From NCBI GenBank assembly GCA_002104985.1, contig MCGO01000187.1, positions 1 through 64,000 of the forward strand: a stretch of 64,000 nucleotides of DNA, read 5' to 3'. The notes under the pieces are model-generated. The model did no database searches. It was not told the origin of the DNA and saw only the letters and a program-made list of their open reading frames with translations. Positions 24,989 through 36,228 of the stretch are shown here, piece by piece (within the stretch, counting starts at the first letter, position 1; every line of letters starts with the position of its first letter). The DNA comes from Rhizoclosmatium globosum (lineage: Eukaryota; Chytridiomycota; Chytridiomycetes; Chytridiales; Chytriomycetaceae). A program made the translations under genes and the position numbers.

Positions 24989-27620
24989 GATGAGTGCATT
25001 ACTATCGGATATACTCAAACGCACATCCTCCGCCGATTGCATTGAGTTTGAGTCTGTTTGACTGAGACTTGCCAGCTGTCAGTTCCACTGTTTGCGATGT
25101 CACCGCTCTCGCCCCTCGGCAGTGTTTGTTGTCAAACGGCTTCCATTTGAATCTATTTGGGGAGATCCGATGACTGTCGCTGTACCTGATGAGGGATTCA
25201 AGCACCAAAGCGAAGATGTCAACAACAACAAAAAAGGATGAGGATGACGACGGAGAGGAAGATAACTGAATGAAGAATCAGGTATGTTTGTTGAAAATTG
25301 TAGGGTTATGAACTTATTTCGAAGGTTTAGGTTGATGGCTAATGGAGCTATCTACCTCAACATCCACGTCTCCTCAAACTCAAGAATATCAACCAATCAA
25401 ATCAACAACATCAACTGAGCTTCTATTTCTACTTCTACATTCACCTCAATCTCAGCCTAAACATCTGCGTCTATATCTACAGCTACTCATACTTTCACAA
25501 ACAATCATCCCTTCCAGACATGAAACCCTCACATCTATGGCCTATTCTATTGAGTTCCAACAGACTTTTGCGTGAATATCCGACGCGTTCTCATGGAACA
25601 GTTGACACAGCCTCCTGTCAGTCGTTCGCAAAACCCAATTGTAATACTGAAAAAGATTCCAAGTACTTTACAAACACTGGAAATGCTACAACGCTGGTTC
25701 AAAGTGATAAGGAGGGGAGTGGTATGGGATGGAGATTGATGATATTGACGGAAGCGGGGGAAAAGAAGAAGAAAAAGAATACAAAGGCTGCGGTTGCTGC
25801 TGTTGAAGAGGCGAATGTGGAGGCGACGCTGGTGACAGTTGATGCGGTGGTTGAGTCAGAGTCTTCATCAGAAGCTCAACCAGTTGACGTCCATGTAGTT
25901 GAGGACTCGAAGTTTCGAATGTGGATGCACCATTGGACAAAGCTTCCAATTTGGATCTGTGGTTGGAGTCTCCTGCAGAAAGTATCAAAGTCGCGGTTGT
26001 CTCGGATCGAGAAGAGGAATCCATTCCCGATATCTAACGACTACTGATTTCGTCCTCAGTGCCTGTCTCAGCATACGCGGACTTTATTGACAAATTAGTT
26101 TGCACTCTTGGATACAAGTTATTTCATATGTCAAGGTGAGCTCTTTCCTTGTATTTGTTTTTGAGAAATCGACTGAAATAACAAACAGGAAATGCGAACC
26201 ATACCATTCTCAGAAACAGTCGCCCCTCCAATTGCATCTCATCTAAACACCGACGTCAAAGTCTCTTTCATCCACAAGCAGCCTCAAAATGATTAAAAAA
26301 TGCAGTCACAATCAAAAGCTACTGCAGAACAGCTCTTCCAAGTCTCATCAGTGTCGACGTTACCTATTTTATGCCCTCCACATGAACTTCAAAAATCGAC
26401 TGCACGTGTTATGCAGCAACGATGGTTCACCAAAACAAGTGAGCCTGTTTACTGTGTACTTGAGTGTGGAGGATTTGGGAGTCCTGTTCTGTGAGTATTG
26501 GAAAAGGCGGTAGACGTAGTTGGGATGGATTCGTTGGGTTCCTGGATGGATGGTGTTGGTTGTTCGAGGAGAAGTATCAAAAGTTGAAGGAGTTTGTTGT
26601 AAGTATTTCTGTGAAAACAAAACACAAAACTTATTTGTTTACCGCAGCAACGCACCTTGAAAGCTATAAAAGCCTTTTGACTGCGGAGGATAAACTCAAT
26701 GGAAGGGAGCTTCTCTGAACTTGAACGACTCCAACTCAGTCTCCTTTTGTCAGCAAATATCGAACAGTCGTACGCAGCTTTGACATATTTCTTCTGAGAC
26801 GCAGAACTCTCGCAAATAATCTCACTGGATGTTCTTGACGATCCAACGCCGAGTGCACTTTCATATTCGCCGGTATCGCCTCAACGCGGAACGTATTGGT
26901 GTGTCAACTTCAAACACGTCAACGGTGGATTCCCTCACTTCCCATCCTTGTTTGAAAAACTTCGACGTATTGAAGGACTCTTGGGGTCAGCATTACCAAT
27001 ATCACCAAAATATTTGCTCAGCAACTCAGCAAAGAAAAAGAGAACTTATCAGCACTTGTTGTGGTTTTATATGGAGTGAATGCTGGGCGGAAGGTCTTTT
27101 TTGCACCCAGCCTAGATTTCCTTCGTTTCAGATGACCAAACATCAAATATATTGGAGGTCGCGAAATGCAAGTGTTTGTTTGGATATTATCAGCGGTAAT
27201 TGGTGTCGCGTCGGCAGGCTCTGATGCCTGTTCAAGAGCAACGAGTTTCTTTGGTACCTGGACGACTGTGTACAGTCTTGTTCTTGAGCAGTGGGGCTAG
27301 GAATTGCAGAGTTTCACCTTTGTTCAGCAAGAAGGAGGTCGAGTTGTTGGCGTCAATCATTTTGTTGCTGTTAAGGAGTTGTGGAAAGATGTTTAAGTCC
27401 ATGACGGAGAAGGTCGATGGCGTTGATGCAGTAAAACGTACGTTCTATTCCCTTTTGTTAGTTATTGCACTGACTCCGAACAGATTCTCAATGGTCCGTG
27501 CATGATTCTCGTTCTTGAAGGTCTGCATATTCTCGAAAACTTTTGAGAAGGTTGGATGAATCAACACATATGTGATGCCAACTCGCCAACAAATTTAGAT
27601 GCAGGCACAAAGGTGAGCAA
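24989..27620 (+). pseudogene. Family R1 decayed copy, right segmental duplicate
   Basis: From 24,989 the sequence repeats the window's first bases almost without change and stays collinear. Blocks in order: Ser/Thr/Gln-rich start, PDMKPSHL (25,515-25,540), NATTLVQSDKEGS (25,680-25,720), Lys-rich run (25,760-25,780), AESIKVAVVSDREEES (25,977-26,025), an intron-like segment (26,137-26,188) followed by PFSETVAPP, EDKLNGRE (26,690-26,710), NGGFPHFPSLFE (26,923-26,958) and ILVLEGLHILENF (27,504-27,545). At least six frame changes or stops separate them. Compared with 1-3,300 this copy keeps more of the 3' part. No known domain recognised. Confidence 0.6.
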
Positions 27621-29050
27621 GTTAGTGCTGCTAGTTTTTTGAGTCGTTCATCATTTCAATAGTGAAGTACAGGTTGGACAAGTTTCAAACGTTTAGCTTT
27701 GTATCAAAAATCAACCAAGCTCATTAAGCGTTTTACAAACGCTTATATGCTTGTCTGTGTTCGCGAAAATGCATCTGATGAAATTCTGAAGCCCATTGAG
27801 ACCTTTCTGTGCGCTACATCAACCTCGGCATTATATCATCACAATCAATTTTGACCAGATTTTATTTCATTCCCGCGTCAATTAATATGATATTCACCGA
27901 CTCTGGAGAGTGAAGGATATTCTCACATCTACTGCATTCACGTTCAGACAGCCATCTGTCATTCGCGGCTTTTTCCTTGTTGCAAAACTTTCACGTTGGC
28001 TCTTGTTTCCAAACCGCCGAGTTTGCGAGCACCTCAATCTCGTTCTATATCATCCAATCTGAAACCTATATGCTCAGCAATCATGCAATCCTATCAACAT
28101 TTCTCCTACAATATTTCAAACTTCTCTTTTGGAATACGCTGGTTTGACGGTCAAAAAATCTATATCCATGAATACCACAACCTTGTTGCAATGAAAGTTC
28201 AAGAACACAAATCATTAAATGTTGCAACAGAACAAAGTGAGCAGCTCGGGCCGTGGACGAGGCTGCCTTAGTGAACAAAGCACACCACCAACAACCTGCT
28301 GGACCTGGTCATTTGGACTCATTATAATCCAATCAGCCGCGCATCGACCTCCTCCTTCATTGTCATCATCAGCATCGTCCCCCTTCCCCTTCCCTCAATC
28401 ACTCACCACCGCCACCAACAACATTCACCAAAGACTGAATACCTTGATGCCCTCTTTCTTGCCGCCCTCAACCAAGTCTGCGAACAACTTGACCCAATCC
28501 ACGAAACCGACAAACCAGACAACTTCAACGCAGCAAGAAGTATTGAGATGCCCTCCCTGTTGCAGCTGAACCACATTCTGGAACTGCCGAACCGCCAATC
28601 CAAATTCATCTTGCTGGAGCTGAAGCTGCTGTTGTTCTTGCTGCTGCGATTCGATTGCTTGTTGCCGTTGGACCTCCGCTTCCCGTTATTGCCGTTCATC
28701 TTCCCGACTTTGTCTCTAAGGCACTTTGGGCCTGTTACGCAACAGGACGATGAATGCAAACATGAAACTGCATGATTGCTGAATGCTCAAAGTACTCCAG
28801 GACATCTGCCGCCGCAAGTTCAGTGGTACTGCAATTAAGCTGCAATTTTCTGACAGTGAGCACCATACATAGATTTCACGCAATCGTTCTTCCGTGCAAA
28901 GCAGCATGCTTGACAGATGACGGTAACGCGTTTGAAGAACGTGATGGGCTTCATGTATGTCTGCGAGCTCGTTTCGGGCTTCTTGTTCACCAGAGGGAGC
29001 TGTAATATCTCAAAGTTAGGTTCACAAGTTTGACAAACGTTAAGTTAACT
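27621..29050. other. R1 fragment (28,220-28,560) and unassigned spacer
   Basis: Near 28,430-28,530 lies a block matching DAIFLAALNQ...DKPDDFDAA of the R1 family (there DALFLAALNQVCEQLD with DKPDNFNAA), in the same order after a Pro/Ser-rich lead as at 7,790-7,930. A Leu-rich + strand frame (28,548-28,775) follows. Nothing else supported. Confidence 0.4.
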
Positions 29051-29320
29051 GGCTGCTAATTGGAATGATACCTATAATAAAAGAGTGCGCATATTTTTGG
29101 TTTGATATTTCATTTTCCTGTTTGAACCAATGTTGTAGGTACTTCAATTATGTAGTTTCAAGGGGTTTAGGAAATGAAAACCACACAACTTTGACCATTT
29201 GTTGCATACTTGAAACTATATAATTGAAGTATTTGCAACATTGGTTGGAACAGGAGAAATGAAATATCAAATCAAAAATATGCGCACTCATTTATTAATA
29301 GGTTCCAAATTTGCAGCCAG
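29051..29320. mobile_element. Foldback (MITE-like) element with TTAA flanks
   Basis: Two imperfect inverted arms of about 110-120 bp (29,051-29,162 and 29,209-29,320) face each other across a loop of about 45 bp. Ends read CTGGCTGC and GCAGCCAG. TTAA lies directly outside both ends (29,047-29,050 and 29,321-29,324), as expected for a target duplication of the piggyBac type. There is no coding capacity. It sits just upstream of the broken RRM copy. Another TTAA-targeting superfamily, or chance TTAA in AT-rich DNA, is possible. Confidence 0.7.
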
Positions 29321-29324
29321 TTAA

Positions 29325-29690
29325 TGTCTACACATTTCCGAGACATTCCAAGTGCTTTTCCAGACAGGCATTCCACTAAACTCAATTGAGACCGTCAGTT
29401 ACGGTGAAGTTATTGTCTATTATGGTTCGAGCCACCGCCTTGATTAGTCTTGTGGTCAAGATGGACGGTCATAGATATGCACGAAATGCGGTTAAGGAGC
29501 GCATCAAGGCCTTGGAGTGAATAGGCCGCAATAATGCAGCCGAAATTGAGAGTTTGTCAAAGGTTGTCGCATTCTTCTCCTATCAAGACTTGTTAATTTC
29601 TTCTCCGTCCCTCCAACCTTCACCAAACAAATGTTCCGCCAGAATCCAGCTCTGAAGAGAAAGATCAAGTTTAGCATTTTGTTTTTGCTT
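29325..29690 (+). pseudogene. RRM protein gene, broken partial copy
   Basis: Matches the centre of the gene at 10,057-11,192: FQTGIPLNSIETVSYG (from about 29,360), then MDGHRYARNAVKERIKALE followed at once by a TGA where the intact gene has GAA (near 29,517), and AAEIESL further on. About 110 bp present in the intact gene between the Gly/Tyr-rich block and MDGHRYARNA are missing, and the C-terminal RRM is gone, leaving only a trace of the linker (PESSSEEKDQV-like) near 29,640-29,670. It directly precedes the intact POL3 gene, mirroring the order on the left side of the window. Confidence 0.85.
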
Positions 29691-29754
29691 TCTTCACAGC
29701 ATCTGGAGTTTATTCAGAATAAATACAAACAATGATGAGTGCTTGTCTTCAAAA

Positions 29755-32700
29755 TCACCACTCATACGCGAACCTGAAGAAAAAAACGTAAATACCTCGA
29801 ACCAAATACACAAACCCAACAAACCTATTCATCGTCTTGGAAGCATCATTCAAATCCTTCTGCGCCTTCTTACGCATATAAAAGATGGGACAATCTTGAG
29901 CCGAGCAGATCACATCCTGATGCAACGAGCCTTGACACCTTTGACACTGTGTCCACAAGCGCGAGTACTTTTCTTCAAGCTCAGTCATATTATTCAAGTG
30001 CTTCTGGTATAAGTCGACCATCTTGGGACGGCAGTTGATACAGACAGCGGTTTCTAAGTTTCGTGAGTATATGAAAGCATATGGCTGACAACATACCATC
30101 CTTGGGCAGAGGAGTTTTACATCCCAAACAAGTTGCTGTTCTGACAGCAAACTTCATCAGACCTCCCATACTAGTTGGAGCAGCAACACTAATTGTTCGA
30201 ACGTGGTCTCCAGCTGCAAAGAGTCTTGTGAGAAGACAGAAGAGAGGAGGAAAAGAACTCACCCAACAAACTCGACGACTTTTCACCAAGAATAGGTTCG
30301 AAGATACGCATTAATGGATTTGCCAGTTGGTTTTCCACTAGTGTGGATATTAACCTAATTAAATCCAATAAACACAATCCTTACAGTAGTACTTTGTGTC
30401 AATAGGAATATTGTTGTCCAGAACATACAACGGGTCTTCAGCCTTCTCGTATGCCGCGGCGTCTTTTGTTCCTTTGATAATAACATACGAAACACGATCG
30501 CCAACGTTCGGAGCAGAACCTTATTTCAACGAGTAAGAGGAAATGAAACCAAAACAAACTTCTACACACCAGCATCTCTCTTCCGCATACGCTCGGCCAA
30601 TTCAACGTGCGCCTGCTTACCCGTATATTCTACCAACGACATCAGCACGAAACCACAGAAACCCAAAAAGTAACAAACCTGTCTTTCCCAACCCCTTTGA
30701 AATAACCAAATATGACAGGTCAATCTTGTTTTGCAGCAGATCCGCAATCACATTCTTGACATACGCCTCCGCGCCCGCAGTGTCTCTATCAATGAGGATC
30801 TTGTGCAAACACGTCTCAATCACGTTTCCGACAAGCTGACAACTATCACGACGCACAGTCTACGAAAATCAAGTTCAGTCGTCACCTGAATAGAAGAGTA
30901 TTACAAACCTCAATACCCTTGGCATCCAGTTTATCATGTTTGACAGGATTCGTCCAATACAGTCCAGCGTACCTCTTCTTGTTGATCAGTAGATAAGGCC
31001 AGTATACTTTCTCGAAGTCCAAGTTGATTGGCTTCACGAAGTGTTGAGTGACATAGGCTGCAGCTTCACGGCCCAAGCGCATCGCCTCAGCGACTTCTTT
31101 CGGTCCAAACTTGACCATGACTGAATCAGTGTCTCCATAAATAACGCGCGCATCGTGTTCGTATCCGTTTTCGATGGTGTATTTTGCTTCGACCAGCTGT
31201 ATGTTTGGATCAGATTATGAATCCAAAACGAGACTCACGCAAATGAACTTACTTCCTTCGTCTTTTCAATCATTTCACGACCATAGGCTGTTACACTAGA
31301 CGAGATAGCAAGCAAGGGAAGTTTTCCAACTAAATGAAGGCTGTTAGTTTGATTCGTTCTCAAGTCAAAATCCACACCTGTTGCTCCAGTAAACCCATAC
31401 ACAGAGTTCGCCGAAATCTGTAGCAAGCAACATCAGTCGTCAATCAGTCGACACCAAGAATCAAACAAACCTTCAACGCCAGTTGACGACCATCCAACAC
31501 AGCTCTCTTAAACGGATCCGTCTCCTTCTTCAAATCAGCTTTCGCCTTCTTACGAGCGCCAATCAAGTCTTCGAGAATAATCGGAAGCATTCCTTTCTGA
31601 ACAGACGCTTTGAGAAAGATATCTGGAATCTCGGAGTTAGGAACGTTTCTCGATCGACGACAAACAAGAGAAACATACCGTTGTTTGGAGTTTGTACATA
31701 GTCATCCTCGGTGAGTCCGTACTTTGTGATGACACTTGGATTCGCGATGTAGGTGGAATAGCACAAATTATGCGCCATCATAATGGAGGGATATAGAGAC
31801 GTAAAATCCAAAGTGGCGATAGGAATATCGTAGTATCCCTTCTCAGGCTCAATAACCGTGGCTCCTTCGTATTGCTCATCCGTTCCTGATGCACTATCAG
31901 CGACGAAAGAACAGAAGAAAAGAGCGAACCTTCAGGATTCATGTTCGGAATAAGGAGACCCTGCTGTTTAGCCTTTCGATACAGTTGCGATATAACCTTG
32001 ATCTGTTGACCACGAGTCAAGAGGTAGTTGAACGGAACTCCAGTCACACGCGCCATTTCAATATAGTTGATGATGCACATAAGTTTGTCAAGCAGACGTT
32101 GTGGAAGATATGCGTCCTTTGAGCAACAGTAAGGTATACAAGAGAAAAGGCGATGGAATCATACCTTCAAACAGTAAATAGCAAGTCGTCGACGTGTCTC
32201 GTCATTTCCATTCTGTAAATCGGCGATGATAGAGTGGTGTACATCTTCCTTCTGTTCACCTATTTAACGCAACAATTCAATATCCGACAGTTTCGAACCA
32301 GAAAACGAACCCAGGAAGTGTGCACTGACAGAGTTCAGGGTATAAGATCTCAATTTATGGTCACGCTGCATGATTTGTAGAACATCCACTTGAAGACGTC
32401 CCTCAATATTAATCGCCTTGTTATCACGAGTACCAAGCGCCTTTGAAGAGAAGCGAGAGTCTTTGGCTTTCGTCTCCAAATCTCGGACGCGTCCTATTAT
32501 GCATTAATCAGTAACGCATGTAAACAATTGAACCAACTCACCGAGAAAGGGGAAGCGCTGCACTTTCAACGTCGCAGCACGTTCGAGAAGATATGGGAAA
32601 TCGAAGTTTTGGATGTTGTATCCAGTAATAATGTCAGGATCGCACTATACAAAGTGAATAAGAATAATTCATAGATCATAACGACTCACAATACGAATGA

Positions 32701-34163
32701 ACTCCGCCCATTTCGCCAATAAGTCAGTTTCGCGTTCAAAGCAGAGGGTATGTGTTCCAGCAATATGGGCGCACTGCTTTAACGTGAATACGTTTCGAAT
32801 AAACGGCTTATCGGAGCCTGTTGATGGTATTAGCTATAGGATTCGAAAGACGCAGAAAATACCTTGGATGGTGACAACATTGGCGATTTGAATGACCGGA
32901 TCTTCTTTGGCATCGGGAAACACTCCCTTTCTTCCTGCACACTCAATATCGAAGGAGAGAACACGCAGAGGAGCAATTTTGGACCAGTCTCCCTCTGGTT
33001 CATGGGCAATGATGTCTTTGTAGCTGCGAAAACAATGTTTAGACATTATAATCGAATCAATATATACTAACTCGACATCAACTTCCAGTTGAGCATGAGA
33101 CGTCGCGTTATTTTGACGAAGGATATACTTTTGAGCCTTCAACTCAACCCAGCTAGCCCCCGGTATCTGAATGACACCCACGTTAGATACTGCATCGGTC
33201 CAAACATCATAACTTACGTTATTGTCAATCATAAACCGTAACGGAAACCCAACGCTTGACTCAAAAGTCGGGAACGTGATGCTCCCAAACCCAGGAAACT
33301 GAACCGACCCCATTTCAAGCAACCGCCGTGCAACAGCAACTTGACCAGCGTAATGAAAGAAGATTTGAAGAAATACGGTTTTGTCCGGACCTTGGTACCC
33401 AAAGATGGATTGTTTGAGAACGATTCGAACGTCAATTACGGCACGGCCTGCTTGTTCTTGGCGTTTGCTGTCGCGACGGATTGCAGCCTGTGTTTGGTGG
33501 TTAATGGATTGTTGTGATGGGGGTTGGGTAGACTCAACGTCGAGAGTGGTCATAAACGACTGGACATGCTCTTCTTTGAAGCCGTTAGGAGCTGGAACAT
33601 AAAAGTATCTATCGTATGCATTAGGCCAAAAGAAGTATTTTGAAACAGCACTCACGGCAAGAATCCATGGACGTGAGCTAGAACTGAGAACCCTTCCTCC
33701 GTGATACCGTACATACGCACGATCGACATGTCCTTCATGTTCTCTGCGTTATCAAAGACGGTCTTCCCATCGTACTCGTCGACATCAATCTGTTGGAAGA
33801 CTGCAATGGAGGGGGTTAGTTGGAGACAGGAAACAAGGAGGTAACAAACCAAGTGGTTCTCGGTTGTTTGTTGGAAGTCCCGTCCTAGGTCTCGGCCAAG
33901 TAGCTTCGTAGTTCCCTGTTGGAATTGAATCTGTTTAGAGGTGGTTCCTCCGACAAAGGGATCAAACCGTCAGCAAACGACTGCGATGTTGAATTCAAGT
34001 GTTCCTCGAACGTAGATGGTTCGCCCAATGTGCTCGTGCTGGACTTGAGGCGCTTTGGCTGAGGCTGCGATGAGGGCGGGGCGGCCATGGTCTGTTTCGA
34101 TGGTCCAAGCATCTTTTTCGGACTTTGTCTTCTTTCTTTCCTGAATAACAAGAACATTTCCAT
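29755..34163 (-). CDS. POLD1: DNA polymerase delta catalytic subunit, 23 exons
   Basis: Replicative B-family polymerase (yeast Pol3) acting mainly on the lagging strand in the nucleus. Joining 23 exons over 22 GT-AG introns of 37-56 nt gives 1,114 residues, the usual family length. Introns lie at 33931-33967, 33801-33849, 33609-33655, 33168-33217, 33024-33071, 32818-32862, 32645-32689, 32494-32541, 32260-32310, 32117-32164, 31886-31929, 31623-31678, 31418-31470, 31330-31377, 31197-31252, 30860-30908, 30630-30678, 30520-30569, 30338-30384, 30214-30262, 30054-30097 and 29774-29824. Visible: exonuclease motif FDIEC (near 32,945), palm motif [10 protein letters not shown] (near 31,790), [11 protein letters not shown], catalytic YGDTDS (31,122-31,139), zinc CysA (CX2C...CX2C) and the [4Fe-4S] CysB (CX2CX9CX4C, near 29,915-29,975). 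PKRLK near the N-terminus may be a nuclear signal. The start could also be ATG 34,112. A broken copy lies at 13,830-15,826. Confidence 0.95.
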
Positions 34164-34329
34164 ATCGACTTGATCGAAAGTCTTAGGCTAAATACAAAGG
34201 GTTTATTATTGCGACTATATATCTGTTGAATTATTTCCCGGGTATACTCTTATCCAAATTTCATCCTACGAACTTATAAATATACGCGCTGGTCTTTCGG
34301 CTGACCTACATCCTCTCACTTCGGATCCA

Positions 34330-35067
34330 TTATGCAGCTCCCCCCAAACCAAAAAAGAAGCCAAAAGCAAAACCAACGACAGGACCTATCGCAGCCATCG
34401 CTACTATCCCTAGTCCATTCCATCCACCTGATGATTTCTTTCCACGCGTGTTTCTAGGTTTACTTGAAGTCTTCCGCACCATCATCAACCGTTTTGATCC
34501 CAAGTCTCCATTCAACCTCCGTTTCTTTGATGCATGGTCAGTAAAAGGAGATATACGGTCGTTTTGAGAGTTGTTTGAGTTGTCCGATTCCGTGTCTGAG
34601 GCGTCTGAGTCTGATGGATGCATTTGTTCAAACTTCCGCTTCACACGCATCAAATCGCGCTCCAGGAACTCGAGTCTAGCGGCATGTGAGTTTGACGGAG
34701 CGACCTGTTTTAAGTAAGAAGAAGCCGAGACGAGCGAGCGATGCGGCTGAGTTGACGAGCATTTGAAGTTTGGCGTTGATTTGGAAGTGGATGGTTTGTG
34801 TGTCTTCGTTGTTTTTTCGTGGGTTTGTTCTTGGTTTGAATCCGGTGAATCGTCTGAGTCATCGACTGGATCCAAGTTCAAGACGGCGTTTCTCTGTTTC
34901 ACTTTGGCTTTGAGTTCGTCAAACATTCGATCACGCGGCGTTTGGGACGGCGGCGCTTTCGGTGTTTGGGGCGCGGGCTTTAGTGTTTTGAGTGCACTTT
35001 GGAGGGCTGCTGCTGTTGGAGGAGGCGGCGGAGGAGGTGGTGGTGGTTGTTGTTGGGTGCCCAGCAT
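34330..35067 (-). CDS. Poly-proline protein with basic region and hydrophobic C-terminus (245 aa)
   Basis: Single-exon frame from the first ATG (35,067). Residues 8-17 are ten prolines, preceded by QQQ. RDRMFDELKAKVKQRN (45-60) is a charged helix followed by an acidic Ser/Asp stretch; a second helix (about 128-149) precedes another Ser/Asp-rich run; KKRR (181-184) and SKPRNTRGKK are basic and could be nuclear signals. Residues about 217-245 are Gly/Phe/Ala-rich and hydrophobic up to the last residue, like a tail anchor or Gly-zipper membrane segment. Poly-Pro next to a short charged helix recalls profilin/WH2-type actin regulators, but no WH2 consensus is clear. It lies upstream of POL3 on the same strand. 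Function not recognised. Confidence 0.6.
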   Translation of the reverse strand: MLGTQQQPPPPPPPPPPTAAALQSALKTLKPAPQTPKAPPSQTPRDRMFDELKAKVKQRNAVLNLDPVDDSDDSPDSNQEQTHEKTTKTHKPSTSKSTPNFKCSSTQPHRSLVSASSYLKQVAPSNSHAARLEFLERDLMRVKRKFEQMHPSDSDASDTESDNSNNSQNDRISPFTDHASKKRRLNGDLGSKRLMMVRKTSSKPRNTRGKKSSGGWNGLGIVAMAAIGPVVGFAFGFFFGLGGAA

Positions 35068-36228
35068 TTGAGAGGAAGAATTAACTATGTGATTAAAAAG
35101 TACATAGAATAACCTAGTTCTTAAAGTATTTAGACGGCTCACTGGATGCTGTTTGTACTACTAAAGCGCGTCTCATTCTCTTGTGTAGAATAGCCTCTAA
35201 ATGTTATCCCCAGCGCAGAATAGGCTGAAATTACTTCATTGAATGCTATTGATGGTATTGCGAACTCAGTTAATTGAAGAGGGAAGTAAGAGAAAGAGGA
35301 GTCCGATTGTGAACAAAAAAGATCATGAGACTCAGGCAAATTGCAGTTTTACAAATAGACAGAAAAGAAAAGGAGCAATAAATAGAATCTGTTGCGCCTT
35401 CTAAATTCTTCTGGCGGAAACTTGAGCATTTGTCTTCGTTTTCTTCCATCAATCATAAAGCAAGAGACGTCTCTTCATATCATTAACTTTGCAAGTGTGT
35501 AGTAACCAACCTAACCATGAACCGTTCAGCACATTTGTGGTAAGATATGTACCACACTCTACAGTGTTGGAGCTGTCCTTGTTTTATTGGTGTGGTTGCG
35601 AAGAAGGCAGGCAAATTTTTTGTGTTCGCAATTTCCCTCGGGTGTTCGTTTCACTGATTTTCAACTCCACAACCAAGCGTGATAGGACGAATCCGAAAAT
35701 AGATTTGGAATCAGCTTCAAAAATAGAACAACTTTACTTTCAAACGGCACTGGCACTTTCAATTTTACAGTTTTTGTCTAATTTTTTTTATGTCCGTGTG
35801 CGCTGAATCTGTGCGCATACAAATCTGTTTTCAGATTGATGGTGAAGTGTATGGTTGTGTTGTGGTTGCGAAAAAAGGGACGACAAAAGTAACAAGAAGG
35901 AAAGAAGAGGGAAACGACGCTTCGAACACTCTCCCCAAACCACCAACGTCTGACCACTACTCTACCACCACCACCACCTACTCTGCCAACTCCATACTTA
36001 AAGTTGAACTCAATGATCAACATTTGCCTTGTTGTTCATTGTCCTGACTTTGGCAACCACGCAGCACGTGTCACTTGAATCCTGTACAGTGTAACTTTCA
36101 TAGAAGCAAATGATTTATTGCCTTCATAGCCCCCATATTCCAACTGCAAAATATGAAATATGCGGTTTCCATTTTTGAAAACTAAATTCATAGTCGCAAT
36201 TCGCGATTTGCCTGAGTCTCCATTCAGA
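35068..36228. other. Intergenic, no supported gene
   Basis: A Thr/Pro-rich + strand frame (35,790-36,047) has a weak resemblance to R2 beginnings (Lys/Arg-rich start, then TTTTTY). The final part should hold the promoter of the acyl-CoA dehydrogenase gene. Nothing firm. Confidence 0.35.

Noticed and set aside
1..28560. R1 as an LTR or LINE retrotransposon
   Set aside because: No reverse transcriptase, integrase, LTRs or poly(A) ends seen, and introns are conserved between copies.
32834..33655. Single 273-codon minus-strand exon of POL3
   Set aside because: It reads through three introns (33,609-33,655 in part, 33,168-33,217, 33,024-33,071) by chance; alignment to conserved polymerase residues requires their removal.
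34763..35071. Gly-rich + strand frame
   Set aside because: It is the antisense of the poly-proline coding region.
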